From: CADCWK01 sp965218235
GTDB lineage: Bacteria > Chloroflexota > Chloroflexia > Thermomicrobiales > UBA6265
Assembly (NCBI GenBank): GCA_965218235.1
Contig: OZ244596.1
Span: 1,302,001-1,366,000 of the forward strand
Direction of reading: 5' to 3'
Length of the DNA: 64,000 nucleotides
Shown here one piece after another: positions 1-7,511 of this stretch (position 1 is the first letter of the stretch; each line of letters opens with the position of its first letter). The position numbers were made by a program, and so were the translations under genes. The notes below the pieces were generated by a model. That model saw nothing but the letters and a program-made list of their open reading frames with translations, did not search any database and had not been told where the DNA came from.

Positions 1-1
1 C

Positions 2-562
2 GACTCCGCCATGCTGGCCCGGATCCATGACGAGGTGCTGGTCCCGACCATCCAGGAGATGGCGCGGCGCGACACGCCGTTCCGGGGCGTCCTCTTCACC
101 GGCCTGATCCTGACCGCCAATGGGCCGAAGGTGCTGGAGTACAACGCCCGATTCGGCGACCCGGAGACGCAGGTCGTCCTGCCGCTGCTGGCGAGCGACC
201 TGTTCCCGCTCCTGAAGGGCGTCGCGGACGGCCGTCTGGCCGACCTACCTGAGCCAACGCTGCGGGAAGGAGCCGCCGTCGGTGTCGTGCTCGCCTCCGG
301 TGGGTACCCCGGCCCCTACCCGACCGGACTGCCGATCGCCGGCCTCGGCGACGTCCCGGACGACGTCATGGTCTTCCACGCCGGCACCCGCGTCGACGAC
401 GACGGCCAGGTCGTCACCGCCGGTGGCCGCGTCCTGACCGTCGTCGCGACCGGCCCGGACCTCGCCACCGCCCACGACCGCGCCTACGCCGGCGCCGACC
501 GGATCACCTTCGACCGCCGCCATCTCCGCCGCGACATCGCCCTGAATGTGGGTCCAAGTTGA
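2..562 (+). CDS. purD: Phosphoribosylamine-glycine ligase, C-terminal part (5' end outside window)
   Basis: PurD joins glycine to 5-phosphoribosylamine with ATP in cytosolic purine synthesis. Only the last ~186 residues are present; the reading frame is already open at the first bases, so the gene starts upstream of the window. The segment shows the ATP-grasp metal/ATP signature LEYNARFGDPETQ (about residues 49-61 of the visible part) and then the PurD C-terminal domain with GYPGPYP and FHAGT. The frame ends at a normal TGA. The gene downstream is convergent, so this is the 3' end of its transcription unit. Family assignment is secure; only the missing N-terminus cannot be judged. Confidence 0.93.
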   Translation, partial: DSAMLARIHDEVLVPTIQEMARRDTPFRGVLFTGLILTANGPKVLEYNARFGDPETQVVLPLLASDLFPLLKGVADGRLADLPEPTLREGAAVGVVLASGGYPGPYPTGLPIAGLGDVPDDVMVFHAGTRVDDDGQVVTAGGRVLTVVATGPDLATAHDRAYAGADRITFDRRHLRRDIALNVGPS

Positions 563-607
563 ACCGACCGGTGCCCGTGGAAGCCCTTCCGAATCGCGCC
601 GCGGGCT

Positions 608-985
608 CTACCGTTGGCTGTAGTCCGGCAGCTCCTGCAAGGACCAGGCATTTCCGTCCGGATCGCTGAAGAAGACGAAGTTGCCCCAGTCCATCATCTG
701 GACATCGCTGACATCGACACCCCGGCTCCCGAGCTCGTCGTGCGCCGCCTGAGCGTTCGCGATGACCATCTGGACGCCGTTCTGGCTTCCGGGTGCCATC
801 TCGGTAATACCCTCCCCGAGAACGATCGAGCAGGCGGACCCGGGTGGCGTCAGCTGAACGAAGCGCAGCCCCTCGTGAACCTTGTGGTCGTGGTCGAGGG
901 TGAAGCCGACCTTGTTGACGTAGAAGTCGATCGCCCGATCGGTATCGGTGACCGGTATCGCGACCAGCTCGATCTTCATCTCCAT
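608..985 (-). CDS. VOC-superfamily (glyoxalase/bleomycin-resistance fold) protein
   Basis: About 125 residues, the usual size of a single-chain VOC protein with two beta-alpha-beta-beta-beta modules. Family features visible are VTDTDRAIDFYVNKVGF near the N-terminus and VFFSDPDGNAWSLQE near the C-terminus, where the final Glu would be a metal ligand. The substrate cannot be told: members include dioxygenases, isomerases and antibiotic-binding proteins. The start at 985 was chosen because GGAGG lies 7 bases upstream; the frame is open for 11 more codons without a comparable ribosome site. It converges with purD. Confidence 0.8.
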   Translation of the reverse strand: MEMKIELVAIPVTDTDRAIDFYVNKVGFTLDHDHKVHEGLRFVQLTPPGSACSIVLGEGITEMAPGSQNGVQMVIANAQAAHDELGSRGVDVSDVQMMDWGNFVFFSDPDGNAWSLQELPDYSQR

Positions 986-1251
986 GCGTTGTCCTCCAGG
1001 AGCGAACGCCTGGCCCACTCAGAAGTCACGCCTCCGGACGAGATCCGGGGCTTGGTCCGCCCCCCGGCCGCTGGAACGCACCATTGGGGGCGGCGAGTGG
1101 GCCTCCTCAGAGCATAGAACTTCATTAGGACAGGGTAAGCCTTGTGGCAGGAACTAGCCGTGGAGGGCTGGATTCAGGATGGAGATGGATCGGTTCGACC
1201 GATTCCCATCCCCACGAACGGCGCCCGCAGGAACATCCTGTAACCGGCACG

Positions 1252-2193
1252 CTACACGGCGGCAAGGCTCTCGAGGATCCGGTCGTCGTCGCGGTCGGTC
1301 GCGGTCGGGTCGAGGCGTGGGTCGACGAGGAGCTCATCGACACCCGCGTCCAGCCAGTGACGGAGGCCAGTGACGATCTCGTCGTCGGTGCCGCTGATGA
1401 CGAGATGGTCGAGCAGGTCGTCCGGCCAGGTCGTGTCGCCCTCGGCGAGCGGCCAGCCGCTGTCGGCGAACATCGCCCGGTAGAACGGCAGCCGCGGGTA
1501 GGCCGCCAGCTGCTCCCGGCCCCGCGCCCGGGCCGTCTCGCGGTCGACGCCGACGACGATGCTGACGTGGCCGATCAGTGGCGGGGCCGAGCGGCTGGCC
1601 GTGGCGGCGCCTTCGGCGATGGCCGGCTTCATCCGATCGACGAGGTAGTTCAATGGGCTGACCCATGAGATCGCGCCGTCGCTCAGCTCACCGGCCAGCC
1701 GGTAGGCGTTCTCACGCAGGGTCGAGATCAGGACCGGGGTCGGGAGCGGATCCGAGGCCATCTTCACCTGGTAGAACTCGCCGTCGAAGTCCACCTGCCC
1801 GTCGTGGAGCAGCGGCCGCAGGACGTGCAGGTACTCGCGGAGCCGGTCCAGCGGCCGGTCGATCGGGATGCCGAGCGTGCCCATACTCGGACCGTGGCTG
1901 GTGCCGATCCCGAGCCGGAGACGGTTCGGCGCGATCTCCTCAATCGCCCGGGCCTGCGTCAGCAACTTGATCGGGTGCTGGATGAAGGCGGGGACGATCG
2001 ACGTCCCGAAGCGGATCCGCTCCGTCTGGGCGACCGCGGCGGCGATGAAGGTCGGCGAGTCGAAGCTCGGACCGCCCAGCGTTAGCCAGCCGGTGTCGAT
2101 CCCGGCCGCATCGGCCTTCCTGGCGAAGGCGAGCGACGCGGCGACGGTCGGGCGGCGCACGTGGACGCCGACCCGAGCAGTGTTCTCGGTCAT
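1252..2193 (-). CDS. Luciferase-like (LLM class) F420/FMN-dependent oxidoreductase
   Basis: 313 residues with the bacterial-luciferase TIM-barrel pattern: RIRFGTSIVPAF around residues 58-69, RLRLGIGTSHGP around residues 91-102 and a C-terminal GLRHWLDAGVDEL. These match the F420-dependent subgroup used by actinobacteria and Chloroflexota for hydride transfer to unknown substrates. GGAGGAG sits 8 bases before the ATG, which fixes the start. It lies 118 bases downstream of a small split-barrel flavin/F420 protein on the same strand, and the two could be co-transcribed. Cofactor (F420 or FMN) and substrate are inference only. Confidence 0.82.
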   Translation of the reverse strand: MTENTARVGVHVRRPTVAASLAFARKADAAGIDTGWLTLGGPSFDSPTFIAAAVAQTERIRFGTSIVPAFIQHPIKLLTQARAIEEIAPNRLRLGIGTSHGPSMGTLGIPIDRPLDRLREYLHVLRPLLHDGQVDFDGEFYQVKMASDPLPTPVLISTLRENAYRLAGELSDGAISWVSPLNYLVDRMKPAIAEGAATASRSAPPLIGHVSIVVGVDRETARARGREQLAAYPRLPFYRAMFADSGWPLAEGDTTWPDDLLDHLVISGTDDEIVTGLRHWLDAGVDELLVDPRLDPTATDRDDDRILESLAAV

Positions 2194-2311
2194 GGCTGAT
2201 GCTCCTCCAAGGTGATCGACCTGAGCGACGAGGATCCCATCACCGCGAAGGCGGGTATCCTGATCGCCGGTTCCTTCCCCGAGGAGAGCATCGTCCGGAC
2301 CACGAGTCTGT

Positions 2312-2749
2312 CTACCAGGCCGTCACCTTCGTCGGCGTGACGACGATCGCCTGACTGAACTGCGCCGCCATCGCGTCGATCGTCATCCCGAGACCCTGGA
2401 GTCCCTGGGCGTACTTGGTCGCGTAGAGCTCCCCGATCACGGGCAGCCACGCCTCGGCGCGCCGATCGGAGATCGCGGCGGTCCCGTCGAGGATGACGAC
2501 ATCCGAGCCGTCCTGCCCCGCCTCCAGCGAGAAGACGACGTTGCCCGAATGACGCAGGTTGCGGATCTTCTGCGTCTTCTCCTCGCTGAAGATGAGGACC
2601 TGGCCGTCGTGCCAGAGGAACCAGACCGGGACGCTGTGCGGCCGACCGCTGACCCGGACGGTCGTCAGCCAGCCGATATGGTCGTCCGCAAGCTTGCCGA
2701 GCGCCTTCTGGTGGCTGGGGTTCTGGTCATCGAACAGGGACGTCGTCAT
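2312..2749 (-). CDS. Pyridoxamine-phosphate-oxidase-like split-barrel protein (FMN or F420)
   Basis: About 145 residues with the split-barrel pattern: GWLTTVRVSGRPHSVPVWFL (strands 1-3), then FSEEKTQKIRNLRHSGNVVF, typical of the small F420/FMN-binding PPOX-like proteins (the TIGR03667 type known in mycobacteria). A role in F420H2-dependent reduction is inference. The start at 2749 is preferred because GGAG lies 8 bases upstream; an earlier ATG 11 codons upstream lacks a site. The neighbouring LLM-class enzyme downstream on the same strand supports a shared redox role. Confidence 0.75.
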   Translation of the reverse strand: MTTSLFDDQNPSHQKALGKLADDHIGWLTTVRVSGRPHSVPVWFLWHDGQVLIFSEEKTQKIRNLRHSGNVVFSLEAGQDGSDVVILDGTAAISDRRAEAWLPVIGELYATKYAQGLQGLGMTIDAMAAQFSQAIVVTPTKVTAW

Positions 2750-3118
2750 CGCGTGGCTCCGTGGCGTGGTGGCTGACGACACACCGTCAGCCCGGCGTCG
2801 GCTGGATCAGCGGACCGACTCCCGGAGATTCCCGGTCGGTCCTTGCTGTCCCGAGGATAGGGATGGGCCGACCGGGCGTCAATCGTCCGACGCCGGCCCA
2901 ACCGAGCAGGCGGAACCGGTCATTCGCGGCGGTGGGGCGGCCGTCTATCCCGGCCGCTCGTCACCGAGGACGCGCCGGCAGAACAGCTGATCCTGCCAGT
3001 CGCCGGCGGCGAGCAGGTAGCGCGGGGCGAGACTTATCCGGGTAACCCGCCCTTCTCCAAGCACGCGCCGCGCGGACGATCCTGTCCAGCGCCATCCGTC
3101 CGTCTCTCCTCGCCGGCC
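2750..3118. other. Intergenic region with one hairpin
   Basis: No convincing gene between the PPOX-like gene and csoR. The only structure seen is an inverted repeat CCCGGTCGG (2831-2839) and CCGACCGGG (2868-2876), with a shorter inner pairing TCCC/GGGA. It could end transcription of csoR, although it lies about 240 bases beyond the csoR stop codon and has no T-run. Confidence 0.4.
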
Positions 3119-3589
3119 CTAGCTGACTGAGCGCACGAACCGCTCGATCGCGCCGTTCAACTCGTCGAGGACGGCCTCCTGGTCGTCCTTGTCGGCGCCA
3201 ACGACGCAGCCGCGGATGTGGTCCTCGAGCACGAGCAGGCCCGTCGCCCGCAGCGCCGAGATGATCGACGACATCTGGGTCAGGACATCGACGCAGTACT
3301 GATCGCCCTCGACCATCCGCTCGACCCCGCGGACCTGCCCCTCGATCCGCCGCAGCCGGGACAGGATCTTCGCCTTGTCGTTCGCGTAGGACGGCCCGTG
3401 CCGGTGAGTGTGTCCACTCGCTGGAGCGTCCGGCGTCTCATCGACGGCGATGGCGCTCTGGCTGGTCGTCTCGTGATGCTGCCGGTCACTATCCATCGTC
3501 ATCTCGTCCGTCATCTCGTCGTGCTCACCAATCCTGTGCCAGACGTTGACCGCTTCGGCATCCGCGCCATGGTCCGTCTCGGTCGTCAC
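3119..3589 (-). CDS. csoR: CsoR/FrmR-family metal-sensing repressor, copper type
   Basis: The C-terminal ~88 residues are a complete CsoR/DUF156 domain: ILSRLRRIEGQVRG (about 75-88), then Cys99, His124 and Cys128 in the C-H-C arrangement that binds Cu(I) in CsoR. In this family Cu(I) binding releases a tetrameric all-alpha repressor from DNA. The first ~68 residues are an unusual acidic, His-rich extension (at least eight His), which may add metal binding, or the true start may be one of the internal ATGs at residues 26-32. The gene is divergent from a CopZ-like chaperone, and a CsoR-type operator lies between the two starts, so autoregulation is likely. Confidence 0.87.
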   Translation of the reverse strand: MTTETDHGADAEAVNVWHRIGEHDEMTDEMTMDSDRQHHETTSQSAIAVDETPDAPASGHTHRHGPSYANDKAKILSRLRRIEGQVRGVERMVEGDQYCVDVLTQMSSIISALRATGLLVLEDHIRGCVVGADKDDQEAVLDELNGAIERFVRSVS

Positions 3590-3622
3590 CTCAGCATGTT
3601 CATCGACCCGGCCGGATGGACG

Positions 3623-3639
3623 ATACCCTCCAGGGGTAT
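3623..3639. promoter_or_regulatory. CsoR operator in the csoR/copZ divergent promoter region
   Basis: The 17-bp sequence ATACCCTCCAGGGGTAT has perfect 6-bp arms ATACCC and GGGTAT. This is the layout of known CsoR operators, a G-tract pseudo-palindrome flanked by TA. It lies 34 bases from the csoR start and 100 bases from the copZ-like start, between divergent genes. It therefore most likely represses both until copper binds CsoR. Confidence 0.8.
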
Positions 3640-3739
3640 TATACTCGTCCCGTCAGATCGTCGAACTGGCCCACGGGCGATCGCTCCGGCCAGTCAGGAC
3701 ACGGCCCTTGCCCATCCGGGTGGGGCAGATGGAGGTCAC

Positions 3740-3973
3740 ATGTCCGTCGCCATCGAACATATCACGCTCTCGGTCCCGGATGTCTCCTGCGCGCACTGTG
3801 TTGCGTCGGTCGATGAGGCTCTGAGCGGGATCGACGGGGTCAGCACCGTCGCGACCGATCTCGGCAGCAAGGAAGTCGCTGTCAGCTTCGACCCGACCCA
3901 CGTCTCGGTCGACCGCCTGACCGCGGCGCTGGACGAGGCCGGCTACCCCGTCACCCAGCCGACGGCTAGGTAA
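3740..3973 (+). CDS. copZ: Heavy-metal-associated domain protein, CopZ-like copper chaperone
   Basis: 77 residues, the size of a free HMA domain. The metal-binding motif is CAHC at residues 17-20 (family pattern CxxC), in the context VPDVSCAHCVASVDEAL. The fold ends with LTAALDEAGYPV. It would carry Cu(I) in the cytosol to an exporter or to CsoR. GGAGG lies 5 bases before the ATG. No copper ATPase lies next to it, so the chaperone and repressor form a stand-alone pair here. A CopC-CopD fusion elsewhere in the window (50138-52618) is another copper-linked gene. Confidence 0.85.
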   Translation: MSVAIEHITLSVPDVSCAHCVASVDEALSGIDGVSTVATDLGSKEVAVSFDPTHVSVDRLTAALDEAGYPVTQPTAR

Positions 3974-4010
3974 TCAGAGACCATCACGATCCGGACCCAA
4001 CGGCATTGCT

Positions 4011-4050
4011 CGACGGCCACGCCCTTACCGGCCTGGCCGTCGGGCGTTTT
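4011..4050 (+). terminator. Intrinsic terminator after copZ-like gene
   Basis: Stem CGACGGCCA (4011-4019) pairs with TGGCCGTCG (4034-4042), followed by GGCGTTTT. It lies 38 bases past the stop codon of the CopZ-like gene. Confidence 0.7.
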
Positions 4051-4293
4051 CGTTTGCCAGGCTGGTTTCGCTCTCGGTCACGCGGACTGAATGACTCCGT
4101 GTCCATATCACCATCACCACCGAAACGATTGACGGACCACCTGCGTTCATGCGGTTGGGAACCCTCCGGTTTCTGGACACTACGTCAGCGGAGAGCGCCG
4201 GCCACGCCATCTGCTCACCCACTGGCACATCGATCTCGTTGAGCCCGGCCCGGCACCCTTCTGGCCCAACGAGACGCATGAATGGAGTCTGCC

Positions 4294-5553
4294 GTGACCA
4301 TGCCCGACCGTATCGGCACCTGGACTGTCGCGTTGCTGATCCTCATCGTGCCGCTTGTCGCCACCCTGAGCGCGTCGTCCGCCCCAGCCAGTGCCCAGTA
4401 CGGCCCGGAGCCGGACACCCCTCCCTACATCACCGTTCACCGGTCCACCTGTCCGGACGACATCGGCGTCGGCGACAACCTCGACGAGCGCTGCGACGCG
4501 GTCATGGACGACGAGGAACTGACGATCGACGGCGGGGTGCCGAGCAGCAGCCAGCCGCTCACCAATGGCTTCGCGTCGTTCAGCGATCTTCCGCGGGATC
4601 AGACCTATTCGATCTCCAGTTCCGCAATCGGAGATGATCGTGCCAGCCTGATCACCTGCAACCCCAGCCTTGGCGAGACATCCCTCGGTTACGGCGGCAT
4701 TCCGGGTCTTCCAGTCACGCTGGATGCCTTTTCGTCGTTCACGATCGACCTCATGGCCCACGAGGATGTCGACGGTCAGGGCGCGAACTGCCATTGGTTC
4801 GATGTCCCCGCCGCGTCCTTCGGCGACGGCCCGGCCGGTCTCATCGTCTACGACGAGGATCGAGCCGTCGGCAGCATGACGAGCCGGGACCTCGTCCTGA
4901 CCAGTGAGGCCCTGGACGAGCCACTCGCGATCGATACGTCCAATCCCAATGGTGTTCCGAGTGGTCCAATCGTGACCGGACCGATCATCCTGCCGGCCGG
5001 CGAATACAGCTTCGAGGATCGAGCCAGCGGATTCTCGACCGAGCTGACCCTCGAACCGGGTCAGATCCTGACTCCCGATGAGACGGTGGAGCGGACCGCT
5101 CCACCCGAGGAACCGGGCGCAACGATCGGGTTCCCTGGAACGAACCTCGATGGCGCCTACACCGATCTGGATAGCGACCTCTACGGCGACGAGGCAGCTG
5201 CGCTCTACGGGGCTGACAGTGGCAACGCGAGCGGCACTCTCACGTTCGACGCTCCGGCTCCCGACGCATCGACCGACGCCACGCTGACCCTGCTCGGCCT
5301 GGACGACGAGCTGACCGCGTCCGCCCGGATCTCCGTCCTGGTCAACGGTACCGAGCTCTACACCGGGAACAGCACCTTCCCGGCCTGGGACCCGAACGCG
5401 ACCGGCAACCAGTGGGGCGAACTGACGCTCGACATCGACCGTGATCTGCTGGCTGACACCGACAACGACCTCGTCATCACCAACCTGTCGGCTGGTAGTG
5501 ACGTCGGTACCCCACCGTGGGTGATGATCACCCGGATCACGATCGCTCAGTAA
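4294..5553 (+). CDS. Secreted protein of unknown function, tandem paralogue 1
   Basis: About 419 residues. The N-terminus is a Sec signal peptide (hydrophobic core VALLILIVPLVATL, probable cleavage after an Ala-rich ASAQ). The mature part begins with a Cys-containing segment STCPDDIGVGDNLDERC shared with the next gene. A middle part resembles a beta-sandwich (prealbumin-like YSISSS/TFTI strands). The last ~130 residues are well conserved with the paralogue: LYGDEAAALYG, TLTLLGLDDELTAS, NSTFPAWDPNATGNQWG and PPWVMITRITI. I do not recognise a Pfam family; a galactose-binding-like beta-sandwich is a guess. The start is taken as GTG 4294 because GGAG lies 6 bases upstream; ATG 4282 and ATG 4300 are alternatives in the same frame. 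Confidence 0.7.
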   Translation: MTMPDRIGTWTVALLILIVPLVATLSASSAPASAQYGPEPDTPPYITVHRSTCPDDIGVGDNLDERCDAVMDDEELTIDGGVPSSSQPLTNGFASFSDLPRDQTYSISSSAIGDDRASLITCNPSLGETSLGYGGIPGLPVTLDAFSSFTIDLMAHEDVDGQGANCHWFDVPAASFGDGPAGLIVYDEDRAVGSMTSRDLVLTSEALDEPLAIDTSNPNGVPSGPIVTGPIILPAGEYSFEDRASGFSTELTLEPGQILTPDETVERTAPPEEPGATIGFPGTNLDGAYTDLDSDLYGDEAAALYGADSGNASGTLTFDAPAPDASTDATLTLLGLDDELTASARISVLVNGTELYTGNSTFPAWDPNATGNQWGELTLDIDRDLLADTDNDLVITNLSAGSDVGTPPWVMITRITIAQ

Positions 5554-5617
5554 GCCATCCCGGCGTGCGCGGCGGTCCAGGGAGCCGCCATGCTGGTTGC
5601 CAGTGCTGACTGGATAG

Positions 5618-5672
5618 CCAAACGGTCGGTGTTCCCTCGACACAATCGTTCATGGGCGGTCCGACCGTTTGG
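5618..5672. repeat. Inverted repeat between the two secreted paralogues
   Basis: CCAAACGGTCGG (5618-5629) and CCGACCGTTTGG (5661-5672) are perfect 12-bp inverted arms with a 31-base loop. This could be a terminator of the upstream gene, a regulator site or an mRNA structure. A second shorter hairpin, CGCCCCG...CGGGGCG, lies near 5720-5752. Confidence 0.55.
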
Positions 5673-5824
5673 TGACCGAACGACGGCACCTGCTCTGCGA
5701 GCCACTCGATGACCCACCGCGCCCCGCTCCCCTCATAACCATGGCGGGGCGATGACGACGCGCACCACGTGAGTGAACAGACCATGGCCACTCGCAAGCC
5801 ACGCGAACAATTGAAAGGGCTGTC

Positions 5825-7186
5825 ATGTCATCTCAAACTGTGCCCAGCACTACGGACCCTGCGTCCCGCACCCACCGACCACTCTGGTCACTGCTGACCG
5901 CGCTGGCGCTCGTCCTGCCCGCGTTCGCCCTCGCGGCCGGTGGTCTCTCCCTGGCCAGCGCGCAGGGCTACGAGACACCGACGATGGCCGTCAAGACCTT
6001 TACCTGTCCGGATGACATCGCCTACGGTGACAGCCTCGCCGAGCGGTGCCAGACGCCGCGGACCGGGACGGAGATCAGCGTCGACGGGCCGACCGCCTCA
6101 TCGGCCACGACCGGCGACAACGGCCGGGCAATCATAGAGAACCTTGACCTCGGCACCTACACCGTGACCGACCCATCGGTCGGCTCCGACCGGGTCATCC
6201 TGGTTGAATGCCAGGCCAGCGAGGCCTTCGGTGGCTACCTCAACCTGCCCATCACCTACGGTGACGACGCCGGGACCTTCACTGTCGATCTGACCAACCA
6301 GAGCGCCAAGGTTGGCACGAGCGACAACTGCACCTGGTACGACCTGCCGGCCAGTGGCTTCGCCGACCAGCCGGCTGGTCTCACCATCGTCTCGGCGGAG
6401 TCGCCCGACGATTCCCTCACCGGCCTCTCCATCGTTCCGGCCGACGGGACGGCCACCCAGGTCTCCGGCGCTGGTCCGGCTCTGCCATCGGCGACCGTGC
6501 TGGATCTCTCGCTGACGGGTTCGGCGCTCGACGGTCCGCTCTCGCTTACGACCGCCAGGCCGGACACCAGTGTGGCGATCGGGGCCAGTGCGTTCGGTCC
6601 GGTCCTCCTCCCGGCCGGCGACTACACCCTGGCCGACTCGACGAACGGGTTCAACACCGACCTGACGCTGGACGCGGGCGCCGTCACGGACGTCGCCTCG
6701 ATCGCGTCCCAGGACTCGGCAGCTGCGCCCGTCGCTCCGTCGGCCGCCAGCCTCCAGTTCCCCGGCACGGTGCTCGCCGGCGCCTGGACCGATCTGGTCA
6801 TCAGCCTCTACGGCGATGAGGCCGGAGCCCTCTACGGCATCGACAGCGGCTACGCCGAGGGCACGCTGACCTTCGACGCGGCGGACTTCAGCCAGGACGC
6901 CACCACGACCGTCACCCTGCTCGGTCTCGATGACGAGTTGGCGGCGTCCAGCCAGATCTCCGTCTCCCTCAACGGCACCGAGATCTACAGCGGCGACAGT
7001 ACCTTCCCAGCCTGGGACCCGGACGCGACCGGCAACCAGTGGGGCACGCTGACGCTCGACGTCGCGCCGGGCGTCCTCGCCAGCGGCGGCAACACCAACG
7101 AACTGGTCATTAGCAACCTGACGCCGGGCAGCGGGATCGGCGAGCCGCCATGGGCCATGATCACCCTGATCACGATCAGCCAGTAG
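5825..7186 (+). CDS. Secreted protein of unknown function, tandem paralogue 2
   Basis: 453 residues, paralogous to the gene at 4294-5553 along most of its length. It has a signal peptide with a long n-region (hydrophobic LLTALALVLPAFALAAGG, likely cleavage after SLASAQ). The Cys segment FTCPDDIAYGDSLAERC is followed by IIENLDLGTYTV strands. An extra ~30-residue insertion in the middle contains GLSIVPADGTATQ. The conserved C-terminal domain contains LYGDEAGALYG, TVTLLGLDDELAAS, STFPAWDPDATGNQWG and PPWAMITLITI. Position and similarity suggest a tandem duplication with both copies kept. Function is unknown; surface or matrix attachment is possible from the export signal and beta-rich sequence. 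Confidence 0.72.
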   Translation: MSSQTVPSTTDPASRTHRPLWSLLTALALVLPAFALAAGGLSLASAQGYETPTMAVKTFTCPDDIAYGDSLAERCQTPRTGTEISVDGPTASSATTGDNGRAIIENLDLGTYTVTDPSVGSDRVILVECQASEAFGGYLNLPITYGDDAGTFTVDLTNQSAKVGTSDNCTWYDLPASGFADQPAGLTIVSAESPDDSLTGLSIVPADGTATQVSGAGPALPSATVLDLSLTGSALDGPLSLTTARPDTSVAIGASAFGPVLLPAGDYTLADSTNGFNTDLTLDAGAVTDVASIASQDSAAAPVAPSAASLQFPGTVLAGAWTDLVISLYGDEAGALYGIDSGYAEGTLTFDAADFSQDATTTVTLLGLDDELAASSQISVSLNGTEIYSGDSTFPAWDPDATGNQWGTLTLDVAPGVLASGGNTNELVISNLTPGSGIGEPPWAMITLITISQ

Positions 7187-7220
7187 CGCTACATTCCCGT
7201 GACGATCAGAACACGATGAG

Positions 7221-7255
7221 CGAACCGCCTTCCCAGGAATCGGGAAGGCGGTTCG
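7221..7255 (+). terminator. Terminator-like hairpin after the secreted paralogues
   Basis: A perfect 14-bp stem, CGAACCGCCTTCCC (7221-7234) with GGGAAGGCGGTTCG (7242-7255), and a 7-base loop. It is 34 bases past the stop of the second paralogue. There is no T-run, so termination efficiency is uncertain. Confidence 0.6.
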
Positions 7256-7352
7256 TCGCTACCAAACGTCGTGGGATAAAAACGCGCACCAGGTTGGTCA
7301 TTCAGAACCCCTTGTCGAGGGGTCTCCCTCCCTTGGCACCGGCTCAGTTCTC

Positions 7353-7403
7353 AAACCCGCGCGAAACCCGTCCAGCGGTATCGAACGGGTTTCGTGCGGG
7401 TTT
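7353..7403. repeat. 19-bp inverted repeat upstream of the membrane protein gene
   Basis: AAACCCGCGCGAAACCCGT (7353-7371) pairs with ACGGGTTTCGTGCGGGTTT (7385-7403), with one G-U pair and a 13-base loop. It lies between two genes on the same strand, about 110 bases before the next start. It may be a second terminator or a leader structure. Confidence 0.6.
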
Positions 7404-7511
7404 CTGTCCGTACACCCAGATTCAGTCGCAACTCATTCCGCCATCGAATCGGGACAACGCGCTGGCAGACTACCCGCAATGGCCGTCACTCGACGCCGTC
7501 CGGAGGGCAAT

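Noticed and set aside
4180..5643. 487-codon minus-strand frame opposite the first secreted paralogue
   Set aside because: It mirrors the plus-strand gene; the plus-strand product has a signal peptide and a paralogue next door.
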